Below, one piece after another: positions 21,834 through 33,731 of a DNA stretch of 64,000 nucleotides. The position numbers and the translations under genes are program-made. The stretch is from the NCBI GenBank assembly GCA_033558025.1, contig JAUCEF010000013.1, forward strand, positions 861,001 through 925,000, in the 5' to 3' direction. The notes beneath the pieces were generated by a model. It searched no databases. It was given only the letters and a program-made list of their open reading frames with translations, and was not told where the DNA came from. Numbering within the stretch: position 1 is the first letter of the stretch; every line of letters begins with the position of its first letter. The stretch is from Phytophthora sp. 'mugwort' (Eukaryota; Oomycota; Peronosporomycetes; Peronosporales; Peronosporaceae).

Positions 21834-23863
21834 TTAGAGAGAAGGGCTACCCGAGTTGGCTACTGCCAAAGCCGCTTGTTGGAGATCAACGATGCATTGG
21901 CGTAAGTCGTCCGGCAACGGGCCATCAAGGAGTCGAGTTGCCAACGGCGAGGTTACCAGTACCCCTAGGGTGCGATCGTCCCAGAGGTGCCACATCGGAT
22001 GGGGCAGCGTAGTAGCTTCTTCTTGGATTAGAGCGCAGACCTTGACCGGATCCATATAGATGCTTGGAGCAATCACTTGCAACGCAAGATCAAACTCGGC
22101 CAGTCGCGTTTGGAACCAGAACTCGTTTGGGGTAGAGCAAAGGCTCTGCAGCACGACTTCTGGGCTTAGGTCGTCAGCGTCCGGGAAGAGCTCGGCCAAC
22201 TTGTTCTTGAGCAAGTAGTCCTTCGCCGAGGAGTCTAGCTTCGTGGAGATCATTCGGAGTACTGCGTGGCCAAACGTCTTGCTGCGAAGATGCTGGAAGT
22301 TACCGGGAGCCGAGGTGTCCAATAAAAAGCGATGGACGCTAGGCTGGGCTTGGATCCCGTACAAGCTGCTATCGGCATCTGAGGTGTTCGAGAACTCCGT
22401 CAGATACGATTCGATGACGTCGCAGAGGTCATTGAGGGTGATCGTCTCTGCAGGGTACTTGATCACAGCGCTGTTGAGTATATTTTCGGCAGGCTTGGAC
22501 AGCTTGACATACGAGGCAACCGGGGAGGGCGGGATCTGAGTACTGTCCCAGAGAGTCATATCCTGATCAGGTGGGACATTGCCACCATCTCCCTCACTCA
22601 GCCACTCATACTGGTTGGTGGATGCCAGTACTGGATAGCCAGTCTGGGACGGGGGTAGTTCCTTTGCCTTGGCTGTGGGAGTGGACATCTTGCCAAATAC
22701 AAGTTGCTTGGCGCGCAAGATACGCGCCGGCTCCCGGTCCGTTCGCTTGATCGAGCCAGTGGGAAAATTTGGAGGTTCTTCATCCGACGGCCAGATAGAA
22801 TTGGGCTGGACTGTGATCCCGTCTCCGACAGTTTCTCCTTCAACACCTTCCATAGCGCTGCCTGAACTGGCTTCCGAGTCACTCACTTCTGAGCCATTTG
22901 GCTCGGATGGCTCGTACTCGGCGTCCGACGTTTCCATAGGCGTGCCATTGGCTTCGGCGCTCGTGGCAATAGCAGGCTTCGAGGAAGCCTGATGTGCCGC
23001 ATGGTCGACCGACTTAGATGCTGATGGGTGAGCCTTGCGTTTCTCGTGCATCGCCTTCAGGAAGGGCGGCGTGCGTGGTTGAACGCACGGATGCGGTGAT
23101 TGACCACCGCGTATCCATGGTCACCGAACTTGATTTCTCGCAACGGCGTCGTTGGCGTAAGCATCAGCGACTCGGGCGGGGACTTGTGGTTGAAGTACAC
23201 TCGGCGGCTGCGTGACTTCAGACCGCGAATCGTACGACTAGGGCAGATGAACACCGGTGGTGTCCCATGTGCGGCGAACCAGTCGTAGATCTCGCTGTCA
23301 TCGACCTCGTCAGGCAGGCGCTGCAAGTCGACATTGTACCAGCTGGAGTACTTGGAGTACGGTTGAACCCGATAGTTTCGGTCACAGATCGACAGCGTCT
23401 GGCCACCCAACTTGGATGCGATAGCTTGATCAGTGCATACAAAGCTGATGCCAGCGTTCCGGATGGTCTTGAAATCGCGCAGATGGCTGACGTTGGCCGA
23501 CCAGATGGCCGGTTGCGTATCCGATCCGAGCGAGGTCATGATCTCCGTATCAGAGAACGTGGCGGTCAGGTCTCGCGCAGGAATCCACATGGAGTAGGTT
23601 AACTCACTCGAGACGAGCTGGGGAACTCCACGTAGAGCAGCTGCTTTCTTGTCATCAGCGTTGCGCTCGGGATCCAACATAGCCTTTTCCGCTGACGCGA
23701 GTGCGTCATCGGTGGGCAACGAGAACTCGACCTGTGGGGCCTTGTTTCGCCACTCAGCATGCCAAGTTTGGTCACGACGGGGAGCCGCCATGATGATGGG
23801 CTGCGAAGGCTGACGGACCAGTTCGGGCGTTTCTTCTTCCAGCTGCTCTCTCGCAGCTGTCAC
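21834..23863 (-). pseudogene. LINE ORF1 protein (one frameshift)
   Basis: Two abutting frames, 23863-23057 and 23051-21834, form one ORF1-like protein of about 675 residues. At the join, NHAR is followed by PPFLKAMHEKR in a frame one base off, so a single missing base near 23070 explains the break. The N-terminal part is mixed alpha/beta (FKTIRNAGISFVCTDQAIAS, YSKYSSWYNVDLQRLP) and could be an RNA-recognition-like fold. The second part is Ser/Glu/Pro-rich and acidic (SDAEYEPSEPNGSEVSDSEA), then globular. ORF1 proteins bind the element RNA. I see no CCHC knuckle. Confidence 0.65.
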
Positions 23864-24194
23864 GTTCCCCCCTTTACGGTAGGGCTAGGCCGCACTCCTC
23901 TGACCTCCTAGGGCCACAGGCGCAAACTCGGCAACAGCTTCAAGGGAGCGGCTCGATGGGGGAGTCGCGACGACTTAGTTCTTCGGCGGCAGCAGCACGA
24001 CGGCTTAGCGTGGTGGTGGTGTCGCGGCGCGGGGCGGGATCTTAAGGTCCGGTAGTCAGGTGAGGCGACAGCACGACAGATAGGCTGAGGTGGAGAAACG
24101 ACAACACGGGACTGGAGGGACCGAAGCTTGAAAGCGCAGTAGCAGGTATGGGCCTGTCTATGTGCACTTGTGGGGTAGCCGGCAAATTGCAAAC
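23864..24194. other. LINE 5' untranslated region adjoining the array
   Basis: No conserved protein. G+C-rich sequence with CACCACCAC-type triplets lies between the first codon of ORF1 and the truncated tRNA. The break with tRNA homology is at 24194/24195. Confidence 0.5.
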
Positions 24195-24247
24195 TAGTAT
24201 ACCCGCCTGTCACGCGGGTGACCCGGGTTCAATTCCCGGACGGGAAG
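24195..24247 (+). pseudogene. 5'-truncated tRNA-Asp(GTC), left edge of the array
   Basis: Bases 20-72 of the array tRNA are present and unchanged, including anticodon GTC and the B box, but bases 1-19 (acceptor 5' strand and A box) are replaced by LINE-side sequence. Without an A box or acceptor stem it should not yield a tRNA. Confidence 0.93.
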
Positions 24248-24733
24248 CTTCTTTTGATCTTCGAATCCGATGATGTCACACCCCTGTGTCGCTTCGTTTA
24301 AGACGAACGCTGTGCCCGACTGTTCACAGCACACACCCCGCGCGCTGCCGCCTTGTCGCCATGGCTAGACTTCAAACAAGACGACCGTCGCTGACGAGGC
24401 TTGACCTCGGGCCCTCGTCGGTGGCGTGGCCCATTTCGTTGACAGATCCGCTGAGATGACACGTCTGGCATGTCGACCGAGTCCATGCTCGGCGTGGACC
24501 TGCTGCGGTGCGGTATGAATCGGTGGAGTGGCGTGGTGGCGGCATAGAATAGCGATCGCATGCGGCGGTCGTGGTGGGTTCCAGCACGGGTTTGAGGATG
24601 CAAGGTAGCGAAGAGGGTGTGAGCCAGGGCGTGCCGGCGCAGCAGGACGTGGTGTAGCGTGTGTCGGATGTGTGGCTGTGTGTAGATGCGTTTATTTGTT
24701 CGTTTTTGGCGATGAGTGCGTTCTTTGAACGGA

Positions 24734-24805
24734 TTCTCGTTAGTATAGTGGTTAGTATACCCGCCTGTCACGCGGGTGACCCGGGTTCAATTCCCGGACG
24801 GGAAG
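24734..24805 (+). tRNA. tRNA-Asp-GTC: tRNA-Asp(GTC), array copy 1
   Basis: The cloverleaf is complete. TTCTCGT pairs with ACGGGAA (one U-G pair) and the discriminator is G, as expected for Asp. The anticodon stem CCCGC/GCGGG encloses GTC at bases 34-36, and the T stem is CCGGG/CCCGG. Internal promoter: A box TAGTATAGTGG (8-18), B box GGTTCAATTCC (51-61). It has no intron. It reads GAC and, by wobble, GAU. The CCA end is not encoded. Spacer type H, T, with a private A in GACGAGGC. Confidence 0.98.
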
Positions 24806-25291
24806 CTTCTTTTGATCTTCGAATCCGTTGATGTCACACCCCTGTGTCGCTTCGTTTAAGACGAACGCTGTGCCCGACTGTTCACAGCACACACCCCGCG
24901 CGCTGCCGCCTTGTCGCCATGGCTAGACTTCAAACAAGACGACCGTCGCTGACGGGGCTTGACCTCGGGCCCTCGTCGATGGCGTGGCCCATTTCGTTGA
25001 CAGATCCGCTGAGATGACACGTCTGGCATGTCGACCGAGTCCATGCTCGGCGTGGACCTGCTGCGGTGCGGTATGAATCGGTGGAGTGGCGTGGTGGCGG
25101 CATAGAATAGCGATCGCATGCGGCGGTCGTGGTGGGTTCCAGCACGGGTTTGAGGATGCAAGGTAGCGAAGAGGGTGTGAGCCAGGGCGTGCCGGCGCAG
25201 CAGGACGTGGGGTAGCGTGTGTCGGATGTGTGGCTGTGTGTAGATGCGTTTATTTGTTCGTTTTTGGCGATGAGTGCGTTCTTTGAACGGA

Positions 25292-25363
25292 TTCTCGTTA
25301 GTATAGTGGTTAGTATACCCGCCTGTCACGCGGGTGACCCGGGTTCAATTCCCGGACGGGAAG
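25292..25363 (+). tRNA. tRNA-Asp-GTC: tRNA-Asp(GTC), array copy 2
   Basis: Same gene as copy 1. Spacer H, T, with GTCGATGG and a private GTGGGGTAGC. Confidence 0.98.
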
Positions 25364-25849
25364 CTTCTTTTGATCTTCGAATCCGTTGATGTCACACCCC
25401 TGTGTCGCTTCGTTTAAGACGAACGCTGTGCCCGACTGTTCACAGCACACACCCCGCGCGCTGCCGCCTTGTCGCCATGGCTAGACTTCAAACAAGACGA
25501 CCGTCGCTGACGGGGCTTGACCTCGGGCCCTCGTCGATGGCGTGGCCCATTTCGTTGACAGATCCGCTGAGATGACACGTCTGGCATGTCGACCGAGTCC
25601 ATGCTCGGCGTGGACCTGCTGCGGTGCGGTATGAATCGGTGGAGTGGCGTGGTGGCGGCATAGAATAGCGATCGCATGCGGCGGTCGTGGTGGGTTCCAG
25701 CACGGGTTTGAGGATGCAAGGTAGCGAAGAGGGTGTGAGCCAGGGCGTGCCGGCGCAGCAGGACGTGGTGTAGCGTGTGTCGGATGTGTGGCTGTGTGTA
25801 GATGCGTTTATTTGTTCGTTTTTGGCGATGAGTGCGTTCTTTGAACGGA

Positions 25850-25921
25850 TTCTCGTTAGTATAGTGGTTAGTATACCCGCCTGTCACGCGGGTGACCCGG
25901 GTTCAATTCCCGGACGGGAAG
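25850..25921 (+). tRNA. tRNA-Asp-GTC: tRNA-Asp(GTC), array copy 3
   Basis: Same gene as copy 1. Spacer H, T, sharing GTCGATGG with unit 2 only. Confidence 0.98.
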
Positions 25922-26407
25922 CTTCTTTTGATCTTCGAATCCGATGATGTCACACCCCTGTGTCGCTTCGTTTAAGACGAACGCTGTGCCCGACTGTTCA
26001 CAGCACACACCCCGCGCGCTGCCGCCTTGTCGCCATTGCTAGACTTCAAACAAGACGACCGTCGCTGACGGGGCTTGACCTCGGGCCCTCGTCGGTGGCG
26101 TGGCCCATTTCGTTGACAGATCCGCTGAGATGACACGTCTGGCATGTCGACCGAGTCCATGCTCGGCGTGGACCTGCTGCGGTGCGGTATGAATCGGTGG
26201 AGTGGCGTGGTGGCGGCATAGAATAGCGATCGCATGCGGCGGTCGTGGTGGGTTCCAGCACGGGTTTGAGGATGCAAGGTAGCGAAGAGGGTGTGAGCCA
26301 GGGCGTGCCGGCGCAGCAGGACGTGGTGTAGCGTGTGTCGGATGTGTGGCTGTGTGTAGATGCGTTTATTTGTTCGTTTTTGGCGATGAGTGCGTTCTTT
26401 GAACGGA

Positions 26408-26479
26408 TTCTCGTTAGTATAGTGGTTAGTATACCCGCCTGTCACGCGGGTGACCCGGGTTCAATTCCCGGACGGGAAG
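26408..26479 (+). tRNA. tRNA-Asp-GTC: tRNA-Asp(GTC), array copy 4
   Basis: Same gene as copy 1. Spacer N, T. Confidence 0.98.
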
Positions 26480-26965
26480 CTTCTTTTGATCTTCGAATCC
26501 GATGATGTCACACCCCTGTGTCGCTTCGTTTAAGACGAACGCTGTGCCCGACTGTTCACAGCACACACCCCGCGCGCTGCCGCCTTGTCGCCATTGCTAG
26601 ACTTCAAACAAGACGACCGTCGCTGACGGGGCTTGACCTCGGGCCCTCGTCGGTGGCGTGGCCCATTTCGTTGACAGATCCGCTGAGATGACACGTCTGG
26701 CATGTCGACCGAGTCCATGCTCGGCGTGGACCTGCTGTGGTGCGGTATGAATCGGTGGAGTGGCGTGGTGGCGGCATAGAATAGCGATCGCATGCGGCGG
26801 TCGTGGTGGGTTCCAGCACGGGTTTGAGGATGCAAGGTAGCGAAGAGGGTGTGAGCCAGGGCGTGCCGGCGCAGCAGGACGTGGTGTAGCGTGTGTCGGA
26901 TGTGTGGCTGTGTGTAGATGCGTTTATTTGTTCGTTTTTGGAGATGAGTGCGTTCTTTGAACGGA

Positions 26966-27037
26966 TTCTCGTTAGTATAGTGGTTAGTATACCCGCCTGT
27001 CACGCGGGTGACCCGGGTTCAATTCCCGGACGGGAAG
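26966..27037 (+). tRNA. tRNA-Asp-GTC: tRNA-Asp(GTC), array copy 5
   Basis: Same gene as copy 1. Spacer N, T, L, with a private CTGTGGTG. Confidence 0.98.
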
Positions 27038-27523
27038 CTTCTTTTGATCTTCGAATCCGATGATGTCACACCCCTGTGTCGCTTCGTTTAAGACGAACGC
27101 TGTGCCCGACTGTTCACAGCACACACCCCGCGCGCTGCCGCCTTGTCGCCATTGCTAGACTTCAAACAAGACGACCGTCGCTGACGGGGCTTGACCTCGG
27201 GCCCTCGTCGGTGGCGTGGCCCATTTCGTTGACAGATCCGCTGAGATGACACGTCTGGCATGTCGACCGAGTCCATGCTCGGCGTGGACCTGCTGCGGTG
27301 CGGTATGAATCGGTGGAGTGGCGTGGTGGCGGCATAGAATAGCGATCGCATGCGGCGGTCGTGGTGGGTTCCAGCACGGGTTTGAGGATGCAAGGTAGCG
27401 AAGAGGGTGTGAGCCAGGGCGTGCCGGCGCAGCAGGACGTGGTGTAGCGTGTGTCGGATGTGTGGCTGTGTGTAGATGCGTTTATTTGTTCGTTTTTGGC
27501 GATGAGTGCGTTCTTTGAACGGA

Positions 27524-27595
27524 TTCTCGTTAGTATAGTGGTTAGTATACCCGCCTGTCACGCGGGTGACCCGGGTTCAATTCCCGGACGGGAAG
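27524..27595 (+). tRNA. tRNA-Asp-GTC: tRNA-Asp(GTC), array copy 6
   Basis: Same gene as copy 1. Spacer N, T. Confidence 0.98.
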
Positions 27596-28081
27596 CTTCT
27601 TTTGATCTTCGAATCCGTTGATGTCACACCCCTGTGTCGCTTCGTTTAAGACGAACGCTGTGCCCGACTGTTCACAGCACACACCCCGCGCGCTGCCGCC
27701 TTGTCGCCATTGCTAGACTTCAAACAAGACGACCGTCGCTGACGGGGCTTGACCTCGGGCCCTCGTCGGTGGCGTGGCCCATTTCGTTGACAGATCCGCT
27801 GAGATGACACGTCTGGCATGACGACCGAGTCCATGCTCGGCGTGGACCTGCTGCGGTGCGGTATGAATCGGTGGAGTGGCGTGGTGGCGGCATAGAATAG
27901 CGATCGCATGCGGCGGTCGTGGTGGGTTCCAGCACGGGTTTGAGGATGCAAGGTAGCGAAGAGGGTGTGAGCCAGGGCGTGCCGGCGCAGCAGGACGTGG
28001 TGTAGCGTGTGTCGGATGTGTGGCTGTGTGTAGATGCGTTTATTTGTTCGTTTTTGGCGATGAGTGCGTTCTTTGAACGGA

Positions 28082-28153
28082 TTCTCGTTAGTATAGTGGT
28101 TAGTATACCCGCCTGTCACGCGGGTGACCCGGGTTCAATTCCCGGACGGGAAG
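28082..28153 (+). tRNA. tRNA-Asp-GTC: tRNA-Asp(GTC), array copy 7
   Basis: Same gene as copy 1. Spacer N, A; the first A-type unit. Confidence 0.98.
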
Positions 28154-28639
28154 CTTCTTTTGATCTTCGAATCCGATGATGTCACACCCCTGTGTCGCTT
28201 CGTTTAAGACGAACGCTGTGCCCGACTGTTCACAGCACACACCCCGCGCGCTGCCGCCTTGTCGCCATTGCTAGACTTCAAACAAGACGACCGTCGCTGA
28301 CGGGGCTTGACCTCGGGCCCTCGTCGGTGGCGTGGCCCATTTCGTTGACAGATCCGCTGAGATGACACGTCTGGCATGTCGACCGAGTCCATGCTCGGCG
28401 TGGACCTGCTGCGGTGCGGTATGAATCGGTGGAGTGGCGTGGTGGCGGCATAGAATAGCGATCGCATGCGGCGGTCGTGGTGGGTTCCAGCACGGGTTTG
28501 AGGATGCAAGGTAGCGAAGAGGGTGTGAGCCAGGGCGTGCCGGCGCAGCAGGACGTGGTGTAGCGTGTGTCGGATGTGTGGCTGTGTGTAGATGCGTTTA
28601 TTTGTTCGTTTTTGGAGATGAGTGCGTTCTTTGAACGGA

Positions 28640-28711
28640 TTCTCGTTAGTATAGTGGTTAGTATACCCGCCTGTCACGCGGGTGACCCGGGTTCAATTCC
28701 CGGACGGGAAG
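28640..28711 (+). tRNA. tRNA-Asp-GTC: tRNA-Asp(GTC), array copy 8
   Basis: Same gene as copy 1. Spacer N, T, L. Confidence 0.98.
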
Positions 28712-29197
28712 CTTCTTTTGATCTTCGAATCCGATGATGTCACACCCCTGTGTCGCTTCGTTTAAGACGAACGCTGTGCCCGACTGTTCACAGCACACAC
28801 CCCGCGCGCTGCCGCCTTGTCGCCATTGCTAGACTTCAAACAAGACGACCGTCGCTGACGGGGCTTGACCTCGGGCCCTCGTCGGTGGCGTGGCCCATTT
28901 CGTTGACAGATCCGCTGAGATGACACGTCTGGCATGTCGACCGAGTCCATGCTCGGCGTGGACCTGCTGCGGTGCGGTATGAATCGGTGGAGTGGCGTGG
29001 TGGCGGCATAGAATAGCGATCGCATGCGGCGGTCGTGGTGGGTTCCAGCACGGGTTTGAGGATGCAAGGTAGCGAAGAGGGTGTGAGCCAGGGCGTGCCG
29101 GCGCAGCAGGACGTGGTGTAGCGTGTGTCGGATGTGTGGCTGTGTGTAGATGCGTTTATTTGTTCGTTTTTCGCGATGAGTGCGTTCTTTGAACGGA

Positions 29198-29269
29198 TTC
29201 TCGTTAGTATAGTGGTTAGTATACCCGCCTGTCACGCGGGTGACCCGGGTTCAATTCCCGGACGGGAAG
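29198..29269 (+). tRNA. tRNA-Asp-GTC: tRNA-Asp(GTC), array copy 9
   Basis: Same gene as copy 1. Spacer N, T, with a private TTTTCGCGATG. Confidence 0.98.
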
Positions 29270-29755
29270 CTTCTTTTGATCTTCGAATCCGTTGATGTCA
29301 CACCCCTGTGTCGCTTCGTTTAAGACGAACGCTGTGCCCGACTGTTCACAGCACACACCCCGCGCGCTGCCGCCTTGTCGCCATTGCTAGACTTCAAACA
29401 AGACGACCGTCGCTGACGGGGCTTGACCTCGGGCCCTCGTCGGTGGCGTGGCCCATTTCGTTGACAGATCCGCTGAGATGACACGTCTGGCATGACGACC
29501 GAGTCCATGCTCGGCGTGGACCTGCTGCGGTGCGGTATGAATCGGTGGAGTGGCGTGGTGGCGGCATAGAATAGCGATCGCATGCGGCGGTCGTGGTGGG
29601 TTCCAGCACGGGTTTGAGGATGCAAGGTAGCGAAGAGGGTGTGAGCCAGGGCGTGCCGGCGCAGCAGGACGTGGTGTAGCGTGTGTCGGATGTGTGGCTG
29701 TGTGTAGATGCGTTTATTTGTTCGTTTTTGGCGATGAGTGCGTTCTTTGAACGGA

Positions 29756-29827
29756 TTCTCGTTAGTATAGTGGTTAGTATACCCGCCTGTCACGCGGGTG
29801 ACCCGGGTTCAATTCCCGGACGGGAAG
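29756..29827 (+). tRNA. tRNA-Asp-GTC: tRNA-Asp(GTC), array copy 10
   Basis: Same gene as copy 1. Spacer N, A. Confidence 0.98.
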
Positions 29828-30313
29828 CTTCTTTTGATCTTCGAATCCGTTGATGTCACACCCCTGTGTCGCTTCGTTTAAGACGAACGCTGTGCCCGAC
29901 TGTTCACAGCACACACCCCGCGCGCTGCCGCCTTGTCGCCATTGCTAGACTTCAAACAAGACGACCGTCGCTGACGGGGCTTGACCTCGGGCCCTCGTCG
30001 GTGGCGTGGCCCATTTCGTTGACAGATCCGCTGAGATGACACGTCTGGCATGTCGACCGAGTCCATGCTCGGCGTGGACCTGCTGCGGTGCGGTATGAAT
30101 CGGTGGAGTGGCGTGGTGGCGGCATAGAATAGCGATCGCATGCGGCGGTCGTGGTGGGTTCCAGCACGGGTTTGAGGATGCAAGGTAGCGAAGAGGGTGT
30201 GAGCCAGGGCGTGCCGGCGCAGCAGGACGTGGTGTAGCGTGTGTCGGATGTGTGGCTGTGTGTAGATGCGTTTATTTGTTCGTTTTTGGCGATGAGTGCG
30301 TTCTTTGAACGGA

Positions 30314-30385
30314 TTCTCGTTAGTATAGTGGTTAGTATACCCGCCTGTCACGCGGGTGACCCGGGTTCAATTCCCGGACGGGAAG
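30314..30385 (+). tRNA. tRNA-Asp-GTC: tRNA-Asp(GTC), array copy 11
   Basis: Same gene as copy 1. Spacer N, T. Confidence 0.98.
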
Positions 30386-30870
30386 CTTCTTTTGATCTTC
30401 GAATCCGTTGATGTCACACCCCTGTGTCGCTTCGTTTAAGACGAACGCTGTGCCCGACTGTTCACAGCACACACCCCGCGCGCTGCCGCCTTGTCGCCAT
30501 TGCTAGACTTCAAACAAGACGACCGTCGCTGACGGGGCTTGACCTCGGGCCCTCGTCGGTGGCGTGGCCCATTTCGTTGACAGATCCGCTGAGATGACAC
30601 GTCTGGCATGACGACCGAGTCCATGCTCGGCGTGGACCTGCTGCGGTGCGGTATGAATCGGTGGAGTGGCGTGGTGGCGGCATAGAATAGCGATCGCATG
30701 CGGCGGTCGTGGTGGGTTCCAGCACGGGTTTGAGGATGCAAGGTAGCGAAGAGGGTGTGAGCCAGGGCGTGCCGGCGCAGCAGGACGTGGTGTAGCGTGT
30801 GTCGGATGTGTGGCTGTGTGTAGATGCGTTATTTGTTCGTTTTTGGCGATGAGTGCGTTCTTTGAACGGA

Positions 30871-30942
30871 TTCTCGTTAGTATAGTGGTTAGTATACCCG
30901 CCTGTCACGCGGGTGACCCGGGTTCAATTCCCGGACGGGAAG
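30871..30942 (+). tRNA. tRNA-Asp-GTC: tRNA-Asp(GTC), array copy 12
   Basis: Same gene as copy 1. Spacer N, A, del; the only unit joining A with del. Confidence 0.98.
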
Positions 30943-31428
30943 CTTCTTTTGATCTTCGAATCCGTTGATGTCACACCCCTGTGTCGCTTCGTTTAAGACG
31001 AACGCTGTGCCCGACTGTTCACAGCACACACCCCGCGCGCTGCCGCCTTGTCGCCATTGCTAGACTTCAAACAAGACGACCGTCGCTGACGGGGCTTGAC
31101 CTCGGGCCCTCGTCGGTGGCGTGGCCCATTTCGTTGACAGATCCGCTGAGATGACACGTCTGGCATGTCGACCGAGTCCATGCTCGGCGTGGACCTGCTG
31201 CGGTGCGGTATGAATCGGTGGAGTGGCGTGGTGGCGGCATAGAATAGCGATCGCATGCGGCGGTCGTGGTGGGTTCCAGCACGGGTTTGAGGATGCAAGG
31301 TAGCGAAGAGGGTGTGAGCCAGGGCGTGCCGGCGCAGCAGGACGTGGTGTAGCGTGTGTCGGATGTGTGGCTGTGTGTAGATGCGTTTATTTGTTCGTTT
31401 TTGGCGATGAGTGCGTTCTTTGAACGGA

Positions 31429-31500
31429 TTCTCGTTAGTATAGTGGTTAGTATACCCGCCTGTCACGCGGGTGACCCGGGTTCAATTCCCGGACGGGAAG
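31429..31500 (+). tRNA. tRNA-Asp-GTC: tRNA-Asp(GTC), array copy 13
   Basis: Same gene as copy 1. Spacer N, T. Confidence 0.98.
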
Positions 31501-31986
31501 CTTCTTTTGATCTTCGAATCCGTTGATGTCACACCCCTGTGTCGCTTCGTTTAAGACGAACGCTGTGCCCGACTGTTCACAGCACACACCCCGCGCGCTG
31601 CCGCCTTGTCGCCATTGCTAGACTTCAAACAAGACGACCGTCGCTGACGGGGCTTGACCTCGGGCCCTCGTCGGTGGCGTGGCCCATTTCGTTGACAGAT
31701 CCGCTGAGATGACACGTCTGGCATGACGACCGAGTCCATGCTCGGCGTGGACCTGCTGCGGTGCGGTATGAATCGGTGGAGTGGCGTGGTGGCGGCATAG
31801 AATAGCGATCGCATGCGGCGGTCGTGGTGGGTTCCAGCACGGGTTTGAGGATGCAAGGTAGCGAAGAGGGTGTGAGCCAGGGCGTGCCGGCGCAGCAGGA
31901 CGTGGTGTAGCGTGTGTCGGATGTGTGGCTGTGTGTAGATGCGTTTATTTGTTCGTTTTTGGCGATGAGTGCGTTCTTTGAACGGA

Positions 31987-32058
31987 TTCTCGTTAGTATA
32001 GTGGTTAGTATACCCGCCTGTCACGCGGGTGACCCGGGTTCAATTCCCGGACGGGAAG
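31987..32058 (+). tRNA. tRNA-Asp-GTC: tRNA-Asp(GTC), array copy 14
   Basis: Same gene as copy 1. Spacer N, A. Confidence 0.98.
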
Positions 32059-32544
32059 CTTCTTTTGATCTTCGAATCCGTTGATGTCACACCCCTGTGT
32101 CGCTTCGTTTAAGACGAACGCTGTGCCCGACTGTTCACAGCACACACCCCGCGCGCTGCCGCCTTGTCGCCATTGCTAGACTTCAAACAAGACGACCGTC
32201 GCTGACGGGGCTTGACCTCGGGCCCTCGTCGGTGGCGTGGCCCATTTCGTTGACAGATCCGCTGAGATGACACGTCTGGCATGACGACCGAGTCCATGCT
32301 CGGCGTGGACCTGCTGCGGTGCGGTATGAATCGGTGGAGTGGCGTGGTGGCGGCATAGAATAGCGATCGCATGCGGCGGTCGTGGTGGGTTCCAGCACGG
32401 GTTTGAGGATGCAAGGTAGCGAAGAGGGTGTGAGCCAGGGCGTGCCGGCGCAGCAGGACGTGGTGTAGCGTGTGTCGGATGTGTGGCTGTGTGTAGATGC
32501 GTTTATTTGTTCGTTTTTGGCGATGAGTGCGTTCTTTGAACGGA

Positions 32545-32616
32545 TTCTCGTTAGTATAGTGGTTAGTATACCCGCCTGTCACGCGGGTGACCCGGGTTCA
32601 ATTCCCGGACGGGAAG
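32545..32616 (+). tRNA. tRNA-Asp-GTC: tRNA-Asp(GTC), array copy 15
   Basis: Same gene as copy 1. Spacer N, A. Confidence 0.98.
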
Positions 32617-33101
32617 CTTCTTTTGATCTTCGAATCCGTTGATGTCACACCCCTGTGTCGCTTCGTTTAAGACGAACGCTGTGCCCGACTGTTCACAGCA
32701 CACACCCCGCGCGCTGCCGCCTTGTCGCCATTGCTAGACTTCAAACAAGACGACCGTCGCTGACGGGGCTTGACCTCGGGCCCTCGTCGGTGGCGTGGCC
32801 CATTTCGTTGACAGATCCGCTGAGATGACACGTCTGGCATGTCGACCGAGTCCATGCTCGGCGTGGACCTGCTGCGGTGCGGTATGAATCGGTGGAGTGG
32901 CGTGGTGGCGGCATAGAATAGCGATCGCATGCGGCGGTCGTGGTGGGTTCCAGCACGGGTTTGAGGATGCAAGGTAGCGAAGAGGGTGTGAGCCAGGGCG
33001 TGCCGGCGCAGCAGGACGTGGTGTAGCGTGTGTCGGATGTGTGGCTGTGTGTAGATGCGTTATTTGTTCGTTTTTGGCGATGAGTGCGTTCTTTGAACGG
33101 A

Positions 33102-33173
33102 TTCTCGTTAGTATAGTGGTTAGTATACCCGCCTGTCACGCGGGTGACCCGGGTTCAATTCCCGGACGGGAAG
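33102..33173 (+). tRNA. tRNA-Asp-GTC: tRNA-Asp(GTC), array copy 16
   Basis: Same gene as copy 1. Spacer N, T, del. Confidence 0.98.
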
Positions 33174-33659
33174 CTTCTTTTGATCTTCGAATCCGTTGAT
33201 GTCACACCCCTGTGTCGCTTCGTTTAAGACGAACGCTGTGCCCGACTGTTCACAGCACACACCCCGCGCGCTGCCGCCTTGTCGCCATTGCTAGACTTCA
33301 AACAAGACGACCGTCGCTGACGGGGCTTGACCTCGGGCCCTCGTCGGTGGCGTGGCCCATTTCGTTGACAGATCCGCTGAGATGACACGTCTGGCATGTC
33401 GACCGAGTCCATGCTCGGCGTGGACCTGCTGCGGTGCGGTATGAATCGGTGGAGTGGCGTGGTGGCGGCATAGAATAGCGATCGCATGCGGCGGTCGTGG
33501 TGGGTTCCAGCACGGGTTTGAGGATGCAAGGTAGCGAAGAGGGTGTGAGCCAGGGCGTGCCGGCGCAGCAGGACGTGGTGTAGCGTGTGTCGGATGTGTG
33601 GCTGTGTGTAGATGCGTTTATTTGTTCGTTTTTGGCGATGAGTGCGTTCTTTGAACGGA

Positions 33660-33731
33660 TTCTCGTTAGTATAGTGGTTAGTATACCCGCCTGTCACGCG
33701 GGTGACCCGGGTTCAATTCCCGGACGGGAAG
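33660..33731 (+). tRNA. tRNA-Asp-GTC: tRNA-Asp(GTC), array copy 17
   Basis: Same gene as copy 1. Spacer N, T. Confidence 0.98.

Larger units (their letters stand above)
18180..23863 (-). mobile_element. L1-like non-LTR retrotransposon (LINE), degenerate
   Basis: In minus orientation the element reads ORF1, AP-type endonuclease, reverse transcriptase and a C-terminal RT zinc-binding domain. Frameshifts split both ORFs and the RT has lost an internal part. The 5' end points at the tRNA array. The low-coordinate side has no clear poly-A or target duplication. Components follow. Confidence 0.85.

Noticed and set aside
24298..24771. 157-residue minus-strand open frame repeated in nearly every array unit
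   Set aside because: It lacks an ATG at its left-most start (GTG within the tRNA anticodon arm), overlaps the tRNA, and is shifted by a one-base deletion in about ten units, so no frame is maintained. It reflects array repetition, not coding selection.
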